A stretch of 13,370 bases of DNA from Pseudomonadota bacterium (lineage in GTDB: Bacteria > Myxococcota > Polyangia > GCA-2747355 > JACKDQ01). Position 1 is the stretch's first letter. Every line of letters starts with the position of its first letter. Where the stretch lies: the NCBI GenBank assembly GCA_030591195.1, contig JAUVBO010000013.1, positions 1 through 13,370 of the forward strand, given 5' to 3'. The position numbers and the translations under genes are program-made. Shown here one piece after another: positions 1-6,864 of this stretch. The notes below the pieces were generated by a model, which did not search any database, was not told the origin of the DNA, and worked only from the letters and a program-made list of their open reading frames with translations.

Positions 1-53
1 GGCCCGGCGATGCCCGCGCTCGAGGAGTCGGTGGAGTCGGTCTTGTTACTCAT
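1..53 (-). CDS. N-terminal fragment of an unidentified protein (runs off the window)
   Basis: Read on the minus strand from the ATG at 53-51, the frame stays open to the window edge and gives MSNKTDSTDSSSAGIAG. The peptide is Ser/Thr/Asp-rich and carries no recognisable domain. No strong Shine-Dalgarno is visible upstream; the best purine stretches are weak. It lies 86 bp downstream of the CBS-domain gene on the same strand, so the two could be co-transcribed. CBS proteins often sit beside the transporter they regulate, but nothing in these 17 residues shows that here. The call rests on position and an open start only. Confidence 0.35.
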   Translation of the reverse strand, partial: MSNKTDSTDSSSAGIAG

Positions 54-139
54 TTGAGCTGTTACCCTGCGGCTCTCTGGTCGTACGGCTTTGCTCGATG
101 GTGTGTTCGTGCCACGTCTGACGAAGAGTGTCGTTCGAT

Positions 140-693
140 TCAGTCCTCGCGGATGATCAGGCTCAGCTCGCCCAAGACCTCGACCGACCGCACGACACCG
201 ATGATCCGGTCCTTCTTCGTCACCAGCAGCAGGCTGCGGCGGCTGGTGACCATCGCGTAGATCAGCTGGATCATCCCGTCGCGGTGATCGACGGTGGCGC
301 TGACCGAGCGCATCACATCGCTGACCGGGCGTCGGCCCTGCTTGCGCACCCGCCCACGGTCCGCTGGAAGGTCAGCGCGAGCAACGCCGGGTCAGCGCCG
401 ACGTCGAAGAGCTTCTTGCGGTACTCGAGGGGCTGGGCGCCGAGGAACGGAGGCTCGAGCCCCCGCATGATGTCGCGGCGCCGTAGCAGACCCACCAGCG
501 AGCCACCGTCATCGACGACGAGCAGCAAGCGAGGTAGGGATTTCCTCCCACGGACATCGAGCTGGGCGTGGTCCATCACGCTCATCGCACGCCGCAACGA
601 GTCGTCCGGCTTGACCCGCGGATACTGCTCAAGCGGGATCATCACGTCCCCAGCGCGCAGGCGCTCGAAACGCTCCTCGCGGTTGCTCTGCAT
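140..693 (-). pseudogene. Two-CBS-domain protein, frame broken between the CBS domains
   Basis: The N-terminal part starts at the ATG at 693-691 (MQSNREERF). An AGGGG lies 9 nt upstream on the minus strand, which favours this start over the open extension to 981. It encodes a first CBS motif: RAGDVMIPLEQYP, then LLLVVDDGGSLVGLLRRRDI. After LLALTF this frame runs into a stop at 315-313. The second CBS motif (PVSDVMRSV, then SLLLVTKKDRIIGVVRSVEVL) continues in the -1 frame and ends at the TGA at 142-140. The switch must lie between 316 and 391, because the second frame has its own stop at 394-392. The likely site is CCCGCCC at 349-355 (GGGCGGG in the mRNA): one extra G there would restore one protein of about 185 residues. 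CBS pairs bind adenosyl ligands and regulate transporters or enzymes; the partner here is unknown. This could be a real one-base deletion or a sequencing error in a G-run. Confidence 0.72.
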
Positions 694-835
694 GTCGGTC
701 AACCCCTGACGGATCGCAGCGCGGGTCGGCCCGCAGCCGAGGTATCTAACATATCCATCGACACGGGCACCACCATATTTGAATTTTTGATACCCCCCAT
801 TAAGGCTTCGAATAGCAAACCATTGAGGTCGGATA

Positions 836-871
836 AATGGACAACTGGGGCGGCGGCCATTAATGTCCATT
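836..871. repeat. Inverted repeat AATGGACA / TGTCCATT (possible operator)
   Basis: The arms AATGGACA (836-843) and TGTCCATT (864-871) are perfect reverse complements separated by 20 bp. They sit between two divergently transcribed genes, about 145-175 bp from each start codon. Centre-to-centre spacing is 28 bp, not far from three helical turns, which would suit a dimeric or tetrameric regulator. No regulator family is identifiable from the sequence. Short inverted repeats also arise by chance in AT-richer DNA. Confidence 0.35.
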
Positions 872-1013
872 ATTTCCGCCAGGTAGACGTATTCCTGCCT
901 GTCGGGTTGTCCTCTCGCCGTGCCAGCCGGCCACGCACGGATGGCTTCACGCGCGGGTGTCTGTGTGGTATGCAGCGTCAAGGTAGAGAAACACGCAGCG
1001 GCGCTGTCCCATC

Positions 1014-1020
1014 AGGAGGA
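1014..1020 (+). promoter_or_regulatory. Strong Shine-Dalgarno AGGAGGA of the ferritin-like gene
   Basis: AGGAGGA lies 5 nt before the ATG at 1026. It is a near-perfect anti-16S match, fixes the start codon and suggests efficient translation. Confidence 0.85.
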
Positions 1021-1025
1021 AACCT

Positions 1026-1520
1026 ATGGTTGAGGATCTCACGATCGATAAGGCCATCGACTTCGCGATCGAGACCGAGAAGCTGGGCCTGCACTTCTAC
1101 GGCAGGCTGGCCAGGCGCTTCAAGGACGACAGCGAGCTGCACGAGGCATTCGCCCAGCTGGCCCGCGACGAGGAGCAGCACGCCCAGCGCTTCGCCAAGC
1201 TGAAGGAGCAGCTCCCCGACAAGCAGGAGGCGATGCAGTTCGGGCAGCAGGAGTACCTGCGGGCCATCGCCCTGTCCGACGTCTTCTCCAAGGACAAGGG
1301 CATCGCCAAGGACACCGACGCGATCGACAGCAAGCAGGACGCGCTCGAGCGCGCCTTCAACCTCGAGAAGACGACGCTGCTCTACTACGAGGCGATGAAG
1401 GAATCCCTCGGCGACAAGCTGCTCGACGAGATCATCAACGAGGAGAAGCGCCACGTCGTCGCCCTGATGAAGCTGATGGTCACCGACGCCAAGGTCCGTG
1501 GCCTGGACGATGCGTTCTGA
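1026..1520 (+). CDS. Rubrerythrin/ferritin-like di-iron protein
   Basis: This 164-residue, strongly charged, helical protein has the ferritin-like di-iron signature. Helix 1 carries E16/E18 (IETEKLGLHFY). Helix 2 has an ExxH at E49-H52 (RDEEQH). Helix 3 carries E114 (FNLEKTTLLYYE). Helix 4 has a second ExxH at E140-H143 (EEKRH). That is the ligand order of rubrerythrin-type four-helix bundles. No CxxC rubredoxin domain is present, so it is a rubredoxin-less, erythrin-like member. Such proteins bind a di-iron centre in the cytoplasm and act in peroxide reduction or iron handling; which applies here cannot be told. No signal peptide or membrane segment is seen. The gene stands alone, with a strong ribosome site and a hairpin right after its stop, which suggests a monocistronic transcript. 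Confidence 0.88.
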   Translation: MVEDLTIDKAIDFAIETEKLGLHFYGRLARRFKDDSELHEAFAQLARDEEQHAQRFAKLKEQLPDKQEAMQFGQQEYLRAIALSDVFSKDKGIAKDTDAIDSKQDALERAFNLEKTTLLYYEAMKESLGDKLLDEIINEEKRHVVALMKLMVTDAKVRGLDDAF

Positions 1521-1524
1521 CAGA

Positions 1525-1541
1525 GGGCTTTCGCAAAGCCC
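1525..1541 (+). terminator. Hairpin just after the ferritin-like gene (possible terminator)
   Basis: GGGCTTT (1525-1531) and AAAGCCC (1535-1541) form a perfect 7-bp stem with a 3-nt CGC loop, four bases after the stop codon. The stem can extend towards GAGGG/CCCTC with bulged C residues. There is no downstream T-tract, so it may be a weak intrinsic terminator or a 3'-end stabiliser. Confidence 0.5.
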
Positions 1542-1576
1542 CCTCGCCAGCGCCTTCGCCGCTGGCTCACCCCACA

Positions 1577-1730
1577 ACGGCTCGCTGACGCTCGCTGGGT
1601 TGCCAGGACGGCTCGCTGCCCTGCGACGGCTCGCTGGGGGTTGCCAGGACGGCTCGCTGCCCTGCGACGGCTCGCTGGGTTGCCAGGACGGCTCGCTGAC
1701 GCTCGCTGGCTGGCCTGCGACGGCTCGCGG
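1577..1730. repeat. GC-rich tandem repeats, ~39-41-bp period with an ACGGCTCGCTG core
   Basis: The 11-mer ACGGCTCGCTG starts at 1577, 1608, 1626, 1649, 1667 and 1688, and a seventh, diverged copy is at 1720. A larger 39-bp unit starting TTGCCAGG is identical at 1600-1638 and 1641-1679, with GG between the copies. A third, diverged and longer copy begins at 1680. The block fills the gap between two convergent genes (stops at 1520 and 1745). Repeat steps of 41 and 39 bp do not both keep one reading frame, which argues against a conserved peptide repeat even though one frame happens to stay open. It may be a variable-number tandem repeat, a protein-binding array or a structured 3' region. Confidence 0.8.
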
Positions 1731-1744
1731 TGACTATTGGCAGC

Positions 1745-2983
1745 TCACTCGCCGACGGTGGGGTATTTGAAGTTCTCCAGGACGTGGTCCGGCCGCGGGT
1801 AGCCCAGCACCCCACCGAGGGGCAGCAGGGGCTCCGCTGGCTCCAGGCGGTCGAAGATCTGATGGACCTCGGCGGAGGTGAACTCCACCTCACGGGCCTT
1901 GCCGGCCGCCTTGATCGCTACGCCGATCGGCTGGAACAGGTTGACGTAGGCACCGACCTGCGGGTCGTACAGATCGATGAAGACACCCGAAAAGCTGGCG
2001 AAGGCCGCCGGCCGGCAGCGCTCGGCGCGCACGCAGTCAACCAGCCGGTTGTGCTCGATGTTGGAGTGGGTCACCGCGGCCTTCAGCGGGTAGGGTGCCA
2101 CCTTGGAGGAGAGGATGTACTTCATGTACGGCAGGAAGCGATGGACCGGCGAGCCGTCTACCAGGTCGGCTTTCGAGTCGTAGATGTGAAAATACTCGGC
2201 GACGAGCTCATCACCGATCGGGGTCTTCTCGGATGAGGTGAACCGCCCGGCCGAGCCCTCCGGCAGGCGCTCGAGGAACCGCGGGGAGACATGGAATAGC
2301 GATCGACCCGCGATCTTGTGGGTGAACGGCTTGTTCACGTCGTAGGGCACAGGGTCGACGATCAGCGACTCCACATCGACGAGCAGCTTGATGTGGTGGC
2401 TGCTCCAGCTCGGCTGCAGGTACTCGTTGGGAATCGAGATCAACACCTGCCAGTTGTCGGGGCTGTAGAGGAAGATGTTCTTTCGCGCATCATCGTAGAC
2501 TTCCCTGAAGGGATCGATGACCCCCATCAGGTAGCCGCAGTCCGCTGACGTCTCGCTCTCGTGCATCGGACGGGCGATCCCACCGAAGCGATCACCGTCG
2601 CAGCAGTAGCCGACGTGCGCGCCACCGAAGTCGATGTTGCACTTGGAGTGGTGCACGGCGGCCGGCAGCGACGACGCGTTGAACCGGCCCCCGAGCCTCC
2701 CCTTGTCGAACGGATAGTGTCCCGTGTAGGCGTAGAGGCAGAGATCGACGCCGAACACCGATTCATCGGCACACTTCCACTTGCAGGGCAGCGCGGTCTT
2801 CGGATCGTAGACGAAGCCGGTCTCGCGGACGATGTCACTCTCTAGGAAGGTGATCGCCTTGCCGACGAAGTCCTGAAACAGGTAGGGCCGCTGCTGAAAC
2901 AGAATGATGGTCTCCTGCACGCTGGGCAGCAGCGAGCGCGGGTGGCAATAGTCCGGGAGCCAGTTGCGGTTTGTTTGCTGCAT
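1745..2983 (-). CDS. Cys/His-rich protein, possible LCIB/C-like beta-carbonic anhydrase
   Basis: This is a 412-residue soluble protein with no signal peptide or membrane segment. The ATG at 2983-2981 is supported by AAAGGA 6 nt upstream. Ten cysteines are present. A candidate metal site reads C71-x-D73 (KCADES), then H123 in GGAHVGY, then C149 in SADCG, preceded by IARP (136-139). The order Cys-x-Asp, about 52 residues, His, 26 residues, Cys-Gly, with an Arg-Pro between His and the last Cys, resembles the zinc site of LCIB/C-family beta-carbonic anhydrases (limiting-CO2-inducible proteins of algae, with bacterial relatives). That would imply CO2/bicarbonate interconversion. The match is from motif memory, not alignment. 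The Arg expected two residues after the Asp in classical CxDxR beta-CAs is Ser75 here, and the C-terminal ~200 residues match nothing I recognise. It is convergent with the ferritin-like gene and divergent from the FmdB-cydAB run. A conserved protein of unknown function is the fallback. Confidence 0.5.
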   Translation of the reverse strand: MQQTNRNWLPDYCHPRSLLPSVQETIILFQQRPYLFQDFVGKAITFLESDIVRETGFVYDPKTALPCKWKCADESVFGVDLCLYAYTGHYPFDKGRLGGRFNASSLPAAVHHSKCNIDFGGAHVGYCCDGDRFGGIARPMHESETSADCGYLMGVIDPFREVYDDARKNIFLYSPDNWQVLISIPNEYLQPSWSSHHIKLLVDVESLIVDPVPYDVNKPFTHKIAGRSLFHVSPRFLERLPEGSAGRFTSSEKTPIGDELVAEYFHIYDSKADLVDGSPVHRFLPYMKYILSSKVAPYPLKAAVTHSNIEHNRLVDCVRAERCRPAAFASFSGVFIDLYDPQVGAYVNLFQPIGVAIKAAGKAREVEFTSAEVHQIFDRLEPAEPLLPLGGVLGYPRPDHVLENFKYPTVGE

Positions 2984-3203
2984 TGCTCGTCCTTTGACTG
3001 TCAGTGGCGAGGTGCCGGTAACTTGTCATGGTTCACCGGAGCTGCCAACGCAAACCGGACGCATTGGCAGCTTCGCAGAGCCCCATCGCTCGCCGCGAAT
3101 CCCAGCGCGCAGGTAGAATTTCGGCCCTCGCGCGGTTTGACGGCGCACCGGCGGCGTTGTAAATGATCCGCTGTTCCATGTTCCTGATCTAGGAGCAACG
3201 CCG
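2984..3203. promoter_or_regulatory. Divergent intergenic region before the FmdB-cydAB run
   Basis: This 220-bp gap separates the LCIB-like gene (minus) and the FmdB gene (plus). A plausible plus-strand promoter is TTGACG at 3137-3142, 17 nt, then TAAATG at 3160-3165, about 40 bp before the FmdB start. AGGAG at 3191-3195 is the FmdB ribosome site, 8 nt from its ATG. An inverted repeat (3040-3072) sits nearer the minus-strand gene. On the minus strand a TTGGCA hexamer within that repeat could serve as a -35, but its -10 is poor. Confidence 0.45.
3040..3072. repeat. Inverted repeat AGCTGCCAA / TTGGCAGCT (possible operator)
   Basis: Perfect 9-bp arms at 3040-3048 and 3064-3072 are separated by 15 bp; symmetry continues imperfectly outward and inward. 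It lies 57-89 bp upstream of the minus-strand gene and about 130 bp upstream of the plus-strand gene, between divergent starts, so an operator is more likely than a terminator. The regulator is unknown. Confidence 0.45.
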
Positions 3204-3440
3204 ATGCCGATCTACGAGTACGTCTGCAACAAGTGCAAGGCCGACTTCGAGGAGCTGGTCTTGAGCCAGCGCGAGCAGGTCGCCTGCCCCGAGTGCGGCA
3301 GCAAGCGCGTCAAGCGCGCGATGAGCAGCTTCTCCTTCGCCAGCTCGGGCAAGTTCTCCCACGCCAAGGGAGGCGGCTGCGGCAACTGCTCGGCCTCGTG
3401 CGGCGGTAGCTGCGGCGGTAGCTGCAGCTGCAGTCACTAG
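3204..3440 (+). CDS. FmdB-family zinc-ribbon protein with Cys-rich tail
   Basis: The protein has 78 residues. It begins MPIYEYVCNKC, the hallmark start of the FmdB/CxxC_CXXC_SSSS regulatory-protein family. Zinc would be held by C8-x-x-C11 and C28-P-E-C31. The family is usually annotated as putative regulatory; its biochemical role is not firmly established. Residues 41-58 are Ser/Gly/Phe-rich. The last 20 residues hold six more cysteines (C59, C62, C66, C70, C74, C76) in Gly/Ser spacing and end CSCSH. Such a Cys/Gly/Ser tail is a common variable extension in the family and might bind metal or be redox-active. AGGAG 8 nt upstream supports the start. cydA begins 29 bp downstream on the same strand, so co-transcription with the oxidase is likely. 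Confidence 0.88.
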   Translation: MPIYEYVCNKCKADFEELVLSQREQVACPECGSKRVKRAMSSFSFASSGKFSHAKGGGCGNCSASCGGSCGGSCSCSH

Positions 3441-3469
3441 CGCCCTCCGGACCGACGAGGTAGGCGACA

Positions 3470-4825
3470 ATGGACGCGGTCGAGCTCTCGCGAATCCAGT
3501 TCGGACTGACCGCCGGTTTTCACTACATCTTCCCGCCGCTGTCGATCGGCCTCGGGTTGATCCTGGTGGTGATCGAGGGGCTCTCCCTCAAGACCGGAGA
3601 TCCGCTGTTTCACCGAATGGCCCGCTTCTGGGTCAAGGTCTTCGGGCTGATCTTCGCCCTGGGAGTCGCCACCGGCCTGGTGCTCGAGTTTCAGTTCGGC
3701 ACCAACTGGTCGACCTACTCGCGCTACGTCGGCGACGTCTTCGGCAGCGCGCTCGCCGCCGAGGGCATCTTCGCCTTCTTCCTCGAGTCGGGCTTCCTCG
3801 CCCTGCTGCTCTTCGGCTGGGACAAGGTCAGTCCCAGGGTGCACTTCTTCTCGACGGTGATGGTCGCCGCCGGCGCCCACTTCTCGGCGGTCTGGATCAT
3901 CGTCGCCAACTCCTGGCAGCAGACGCCAGCCGGCTCGCAGATCGTCACCGACGCCACGGGCCGGGTCCGCGCCGAGATCGTCGACTTCTGGCAGGTGGTC
4001 TTCAACCCCTCGACCGTCGACCGCCTCACCCACGTGCTCTTCGGCGCCTGGCAGGCGGGAGCCTTCTTCGTCCTCAGTGTCTCGGCCTACTACCTGCTGA
4101 AGAAGCGCCACGTCGACTTTGCCCGGGCGTCGATGAAGATCGCCGTGGTGCTCGCAGTCGTCTCCTCCCTCGGCCAGCTCGCCACCGGCCACGGCAGCGC
4201 GTCCACCGTCGCCCGAACCCAGCCCGCCAAGCTGGCCGCGATGGAGGGACACTTCGCCACCAGCGCGCCGGCCGACCTCTACCTCTTCGGCTGGGTCGAC
4301 GAGCAGGACGAGTCCGTCACCGGAGTCAAGCTCTCGGGCTGGCTCAGCCTGCTGGTCCACGGCGACCGCTCGAAGCCAATCGCCGGCCTGCGGTCGATCC
4401 CGCCGCGCGATCGACCGCCGGTCAACGTGGTCTTTCAGTGCTACCACCTGATGGTCGCCATCGGCATGGGGCTGATCGGCCTGGCGCTGCTCTCGGCGCT
4501 GCTCTGGTGGCGCGGCTCGCTGTTCGACAGGCGCTGGCTGCTGCGGATCCTCGTGCTGGCCGTGCTCGGGCCCCAGATCGCCAACCAGGTCGGCTGGGTC
4601 ACTGCCGAGGTCGGACGCCAGCCTTGGGTCGTCTACGGTCAGCTGCGCACCGCCGACGCCGCCTCGCCGGCCGTCTCGGCCGGTCAGGTGATGGGCTCGA
4701 TCGTGATGTTCACGCTGATCTACCTGCTGCTGATGGCGCTCTTCATCTACCTGCTCAACGACAAGATCAAGAAGGGTCCCGAGCTGGCGGCCGACGATCA
4801 GGCCAAGGGGGGACCGCGGGCATGA
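3470..4825 (+). CDS. cydA: Cytochrome bd-type quinol oxidase subunit I (short Q-loop)
   Basis: This 451-residue integral membrane protein is subunit I of the bd oxidase, which oxidises quinol and reduces O2 to water. Expected landmarks are present: H18 in [12 protein letters not shown] (heme b595 ligand), E98 and E106 in [14 protein letters not shown] (proton path/heme d region), H188 in RLTHVLFG and M328 in CYHLMVAIG (heme b558 ligands), K254 and E259 in KLAAMEG (quinol site), and GRQPWVVYG at 382-390. The loop between the AMEG motif and M328 is short, and total length is below that of E. coli CydA, so this is the short Q-loop type (also seen in CIO-like enzymes). The ATG at 3470 has GAGG about 10 nt upstream. 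The stop overlaps the cydB start (ATGA), implying translational coupling. Confidence 0.97.
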   Translation: MDAVELSRIQFGLTAGFHYIFPPLSIGLGLILVVIEGLSLKTGDPLFHRMARFWVKVFGLIFALGVATGLVLEFQFGTNWSTYSRYVGDVFGSALAAEGIFAFFLESGFLALLLFGWDKVSPRVHFFSTVMVAAGAHFSAVWIIVANSWQQTPAGSQIVTDATGRVRAEIVDFWQVVFNPSTVDRLTHVLFGAWQAGAFFVLSVSAYYLLKKRHVDFARASMKIAVVLAVVSSLGQLATGHGSASTVARTQPAKLAAMEGHFATSAPADLYLFGWVDEQDESVTGVKLSGWLSLLVHGDRSKPIAGLRSIPPRDRPPVNVVFQCYHLMVAIGMGLIGLALLSALLWWRGSLFDRRWLLRILVLAVLGPQIANQVGWVTAEVGRQPWVVYGQLRTADAASPAVSAGQVMGSIVMFTLIYLLLMALFIYLLNDKIKKGPELAADDQAKGGPRA

Positions 4826-5856
4826 GCGACTTCGCCTTCGACCTCAACAGCACCTGGTTCCTCCTCGTCGGCGCGCTCTTCTGCGGCTACGCGGTGCTCG
4901 ACGGCTTCGACCTCGGCGTCGGGGCGCTGCACCTGCTGACCCGCACCGACCACGATCGGCGAATCATGCTCAACGCCATCGGTCCGGTATGGGACGGCAA
5001 CGAAGTCTGGCTGGTCACCGCCGGCGGCGCGCTGTTCGCTGCGTTCCCCGAGGTCTACGCGACGGTCTTCTCCGGCTTCTACACCGCGTTCATGCTGTTT
5101 CTCTTGGCGCTGATCTTCCGCGCGGTGGCGATCGAGTTCCGCAGCAAGCAACCGGGCCCGACCTGGCGACTGGCGTGGGACATCAGCTTCAGCGTCGCCA
5201 GCATCCTCGGCGCGCTGCTCGTCGGCGTGGCCCTGGGCAACATTGCCCGCGGCATCCCCCTCGACGCCAGCCACGAGTACCTCGGCGGCTTCTGGCCGCT
5301 GCTCAACCCCTACGCCCTGCTGGTCGGGGTGACCACCGTGGCGCTGTTCACGATGCACGGGGCGATCTACCTGATCCTCAAGACGGAGGGCGAGCTGCAG
5401 CAGCAAGTCATGGGGTGGGTGAGAAAGACCATCGCCTTCTTCGTCGTCTGCTACGTCGCCACCTCGGTGGTCACGCTGATCACCCAACCCCACCTGGTCC
5501 GGCCGTTCTCGGACAACCCGGCGCTCGGCATCCTGCCGCTGCTGACGCTGCTCGCGGTGGCCAACATCCCGCGCGAGATCTACCGCGACCAGCCGTTCCG
5601 GGCGCTGCTCTCGTCGAGCCTGGCCGTGGTCGGCCTGCTGTCGCTGATCGGCGTCGGGATGTACCCGAACCTGGTCGTCTCGTCGCTCTCGGCCCCGGCC
5701 CGCAACCTCACGATCTACAACGCGGCATCGTCGGCGAAGACGTTGAAGATCATGTTGATTATCGCGCTGATCGGCATGCCCTTGGTGCTCACCTACACCA
5801 TCGCGATCTACCGCATCTTCCGCGGCAAGGTGAAGCTCACCGCCACCAGCTACTAA
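4822..5856 (+). CDS. cydB: Cytochrome bd-type quinol oxidase subunit II
   Basis: This 344-residue polytopic membrane protein is the partner of CydA in the bd oxidase. Family motifs are clear: [18 protein letters not shown] near residues 22-39, then [20 protein letters not shown] and [20 protein letters not shown]. The length is slightly below that of E. coli CydB (~379) but usual for this type. The ATG lies inside the cydA stop region (4-bp overlap), and an AAGGGGGGA purine run is about 8-9 nt upstream. No cydX-like small ORF follows: the next gene starts within about 25 bp. There is also no cydDC assembly transporter in the window. Confidence 0.97.
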   Translation: MSDFAFDLNSTWFLLVGALFCGYAVLDGFDLGVGALHLLTRTDHDRRIMLNAIGPVWDGNEVWLVTAGGALFAAFPEVYATVFSGFYTAFMLFLLALIFRAVAIEFRSKQPGPTWRLAWDISFSVASILGALLVGVALGNIARGIPLDASHEYLGGFWPLLNPYALLVGVTTVALFTMHGAIYLILKTEGELQQQVMGWVRKTIAFFVVCYVATSVVTLITQPHLVRPFSDNPALGILPLLTLLAVANIPREIYRDQPFRALLSSSLAVVGLLSLIGVGMYPNLVVSSLSAPARNLTIYNAASSAKTLKIMLIIALIGMPLVLTYTIAIYRIFRGKVKLTATSY

Positions 5857-5881
5857 CCCGTCCGTGCTAACCTCGGCGTTG

Positions 5882-6847
5882 ATGGACTCGACGACCAGGG
5901 CGGCGGTGATGCTCGGCTGGCTGGTAGCAGTGCTACCCGGCACGGCGATCGGGCTGACCGTCCCCGCCGCCGGCGCAGCGGCCACGCCCGCTGGCCTGAC
6001 GCTCCACGCCCCCTTCCCGTGCGGCGTGAGCTATCGGATCATTTGCGGCTACGGCTGCAGCGTCTGGCACCAGAACATCAACGAGCCGTCGAAGGCCAAC
6101 GACCGCTACGCGATGGACCTCGTGCGCAGCGAAGCCGGCGACGGATTCGACAAGCCGGTCACCGCGGTGGCCGCTGGCACGGTGCGCTACGCCGGCTGGG
6201 CTGGCAGTGGCTGGGATGGATACGGCCAGCTGGTGCTGCTCGAGCTGGACTATCAGGCCGACGGGCACAGCTACCTGGCGGCCTACGCCCAGCTCAACCA
6301 GGTCCTGGTCACCGTCGGCCAGCACGTCGGCGCCCGAGAGACGATCGGGACCCTCGGCCGAAGCGGTAACGGGAGCCTGACCTACTACGCGGCCGCTCAC
6401 CTGCAGCTGGCACTCTATCGTGACGCCAGCATCGCCGCCGGCGGTCCCTACGGCGGCGCGGCCACCGTGCCCGAGCCCCTCGATGGCGCCGAGGACCTGA
6501 CCACCGGCTCCCAGCACACCATCAGCTGCAGCGCGCCACCCGATGCGGGCCCGCCGCCCGACCAGGGCCCGCCGCCCGACCAGGGCCCGTCGCCTGACCA
6601 AAGCCCCTCGATCGATCCCGACCTGTCGACCGGCCCTGCTGACCGCGGACCGGTGAGCGGCGACCTGCCGCCGGTCTCGGACTACTCCCCGGCAGACCTC
6701 CCCCCCGAGCCTCGAGACGATGGCTGCGGCTGTGCCGCCGCTGACCCGGCCCAGGGCCCGCCGCTAGCAGGGCTGTTGGTGGTGCTCACGCTGGTGCGAC
6801 GTCGCCGGGAGCGCCACCGCCGGCAGTGTGCCAATATCAACCGATAA
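5882..6847 (+). CDS. Exported M23/LytM-like protein with degenerate zinc site and MYXO-CTERM-like tail
   Basis: I chose the ATG at 5882 (321 residues); a GTG at 5864 is possible, and neither has a good ribosome site. Residues 1 to about 35 look like a signal peptide (AVMLGWLVAVLPGTAIG). A LytM/M23-like domain follows, from about residue 45 to 190: FPCGVSYRI, NDRYAMDLV, KPVTAVAAGTVRYAG, YLAAYAQL, GQHVGARETIGTLG and AAAHLQLALY. The three places where active M23 peptidases carry His look replaced. RYAMD has Arg where HxxxD has His, YAQL has Gln for YxHL, and HLQ has Gln for the second His of HxH. It is probably a non-catalytic peptidoglycan-binding or activator domain. A Pro/Asp/Gln linker with three 6-residue repeats follows. 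The C-terminus reads GCGC, a short hydrophobic stretch (LAGLLVVLTLV) and RRRRERHRR, a MYXO-CTERM-type sorting/anchoring signal. Confidence 0.75.
   Translation: MDSTTRAAVMLGWLVAVLPGTAIGLTVPAAGAAATPAGLTLHAPFPCGVSYRIICGYGCSVWHQNINEPSKANDRYAMDLVRSEAGDGFDKPVTAVAAGTVRYAGWAGSGWDGYGQLVLLELDYQADGHSYLAAYAQLNQVLVTVGQHVGARETIGTLGRSGNGSLTYYAAAHLQLALYRDASIAAGGPYGGAATVPEPLDGAEDLTTGSQHTISCSAPPDAGPPPDQGPPPDQGPSPDQSPSIDPDLSTGPADRGPVSGDLPPVSDYSPADLPPEPRDDGCGCAAADPAQGPPLAGLLVVLTLVRRRRERHRRQCANINR
6548..6601 (+). repeat. Three 18-bp tandem repeats encoding GPPPDQ-type linker
   Basis: Units at 6548-6565, 6566-6583 and 6584-6601 encode GPPPDQ, GPPPDQ and GPSPDQ. The first two are identical in DNA and the third has drifted. 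This in-frame repeat makes a flexible extracytoplasmic linker between the M23-like domain and the C-terminal anchor. Confidence 0.85.
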
Positions 6848-6864
6848 GCGCTGCTCGAGGTGCT

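Larger units (their letters stand above)
694..1025. promoter_or_regulatory. Divergent intergenic region, AT-richer than its surroundings
   Basis: This 332-bp gap separates the minus-strand CBS gene from the plus-strand ferritin-like gene, so it should hold both promoters. Roughly 740-895 is visibly richer in A/T than the flanking genes. It contains a perfect 8-bp inverted repeat (836-843 and 864-871) and several CCATT motifs (797, 820, 857 and 867). A possible plus-strand promoter is TTCACG at 946-951, 17 nt, then TATGCA at 969-974 with an upstream TG; it matches the consensus only partly. A TTGATA at 787-792 lacks a good -10 partner. The minus frame is open through the region up to 981, but it has no recognisable domain, no ribosome site at its far start and unusual composition, so I treat it as non-coding. 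Confidence 0.45.

Noticed and set aside
340..394. Programmed -1 ribosomal frameshift joining the two CBS halves
   Set aside because: The direction (-1) fits, but GGGCGGG is not an X-XXY-YYZ slippery heptamer and I see no convincing downstream stimulator. A one-base deletion or read error is simpler.
694..981. N-terminal extension of the CBS protein up to an ATG at 981
   Set aside because: The extension has no recognisable domain, lies in AT-richer DNA with an inverted repeat, and the ATG at 693 has its own AGGGG at good spacing.
978..1577. Open frame of 199 codons, Leu/Val-rich, on the minus strand opposite the ferritin-like gene
   Set aside because: It looks hydrophobic only because it is the reverse of Glu/Lys/Gln-rich helices; the sense gene is unambiguous.
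1577..1730. CRISPR array in the tandem-repeat block
   Set aside because: The units are directly adjacent with no unique spacers of constant length, and no cas genes are nearby.
3437..4447. Open frame of 336 codons on the minus strand opposite cydA
   Set aside because: Antisense shadow of a well-conserved gene, with typical mirrored codon bias and no start signal.
5857..5881. cydX-like small subunit after cydB
   Set aside because: Only about 25 bp separate cydB from the next gene, and no short membrane-peptide ORF fits there.
4798..5985. Open frame of 395 codons on the minus strand opposite cydB
   Set aside because: Composition is Arg/Asp/Val/Glu-biased antisense shadow with no domain; cydB on the other strand is certain.
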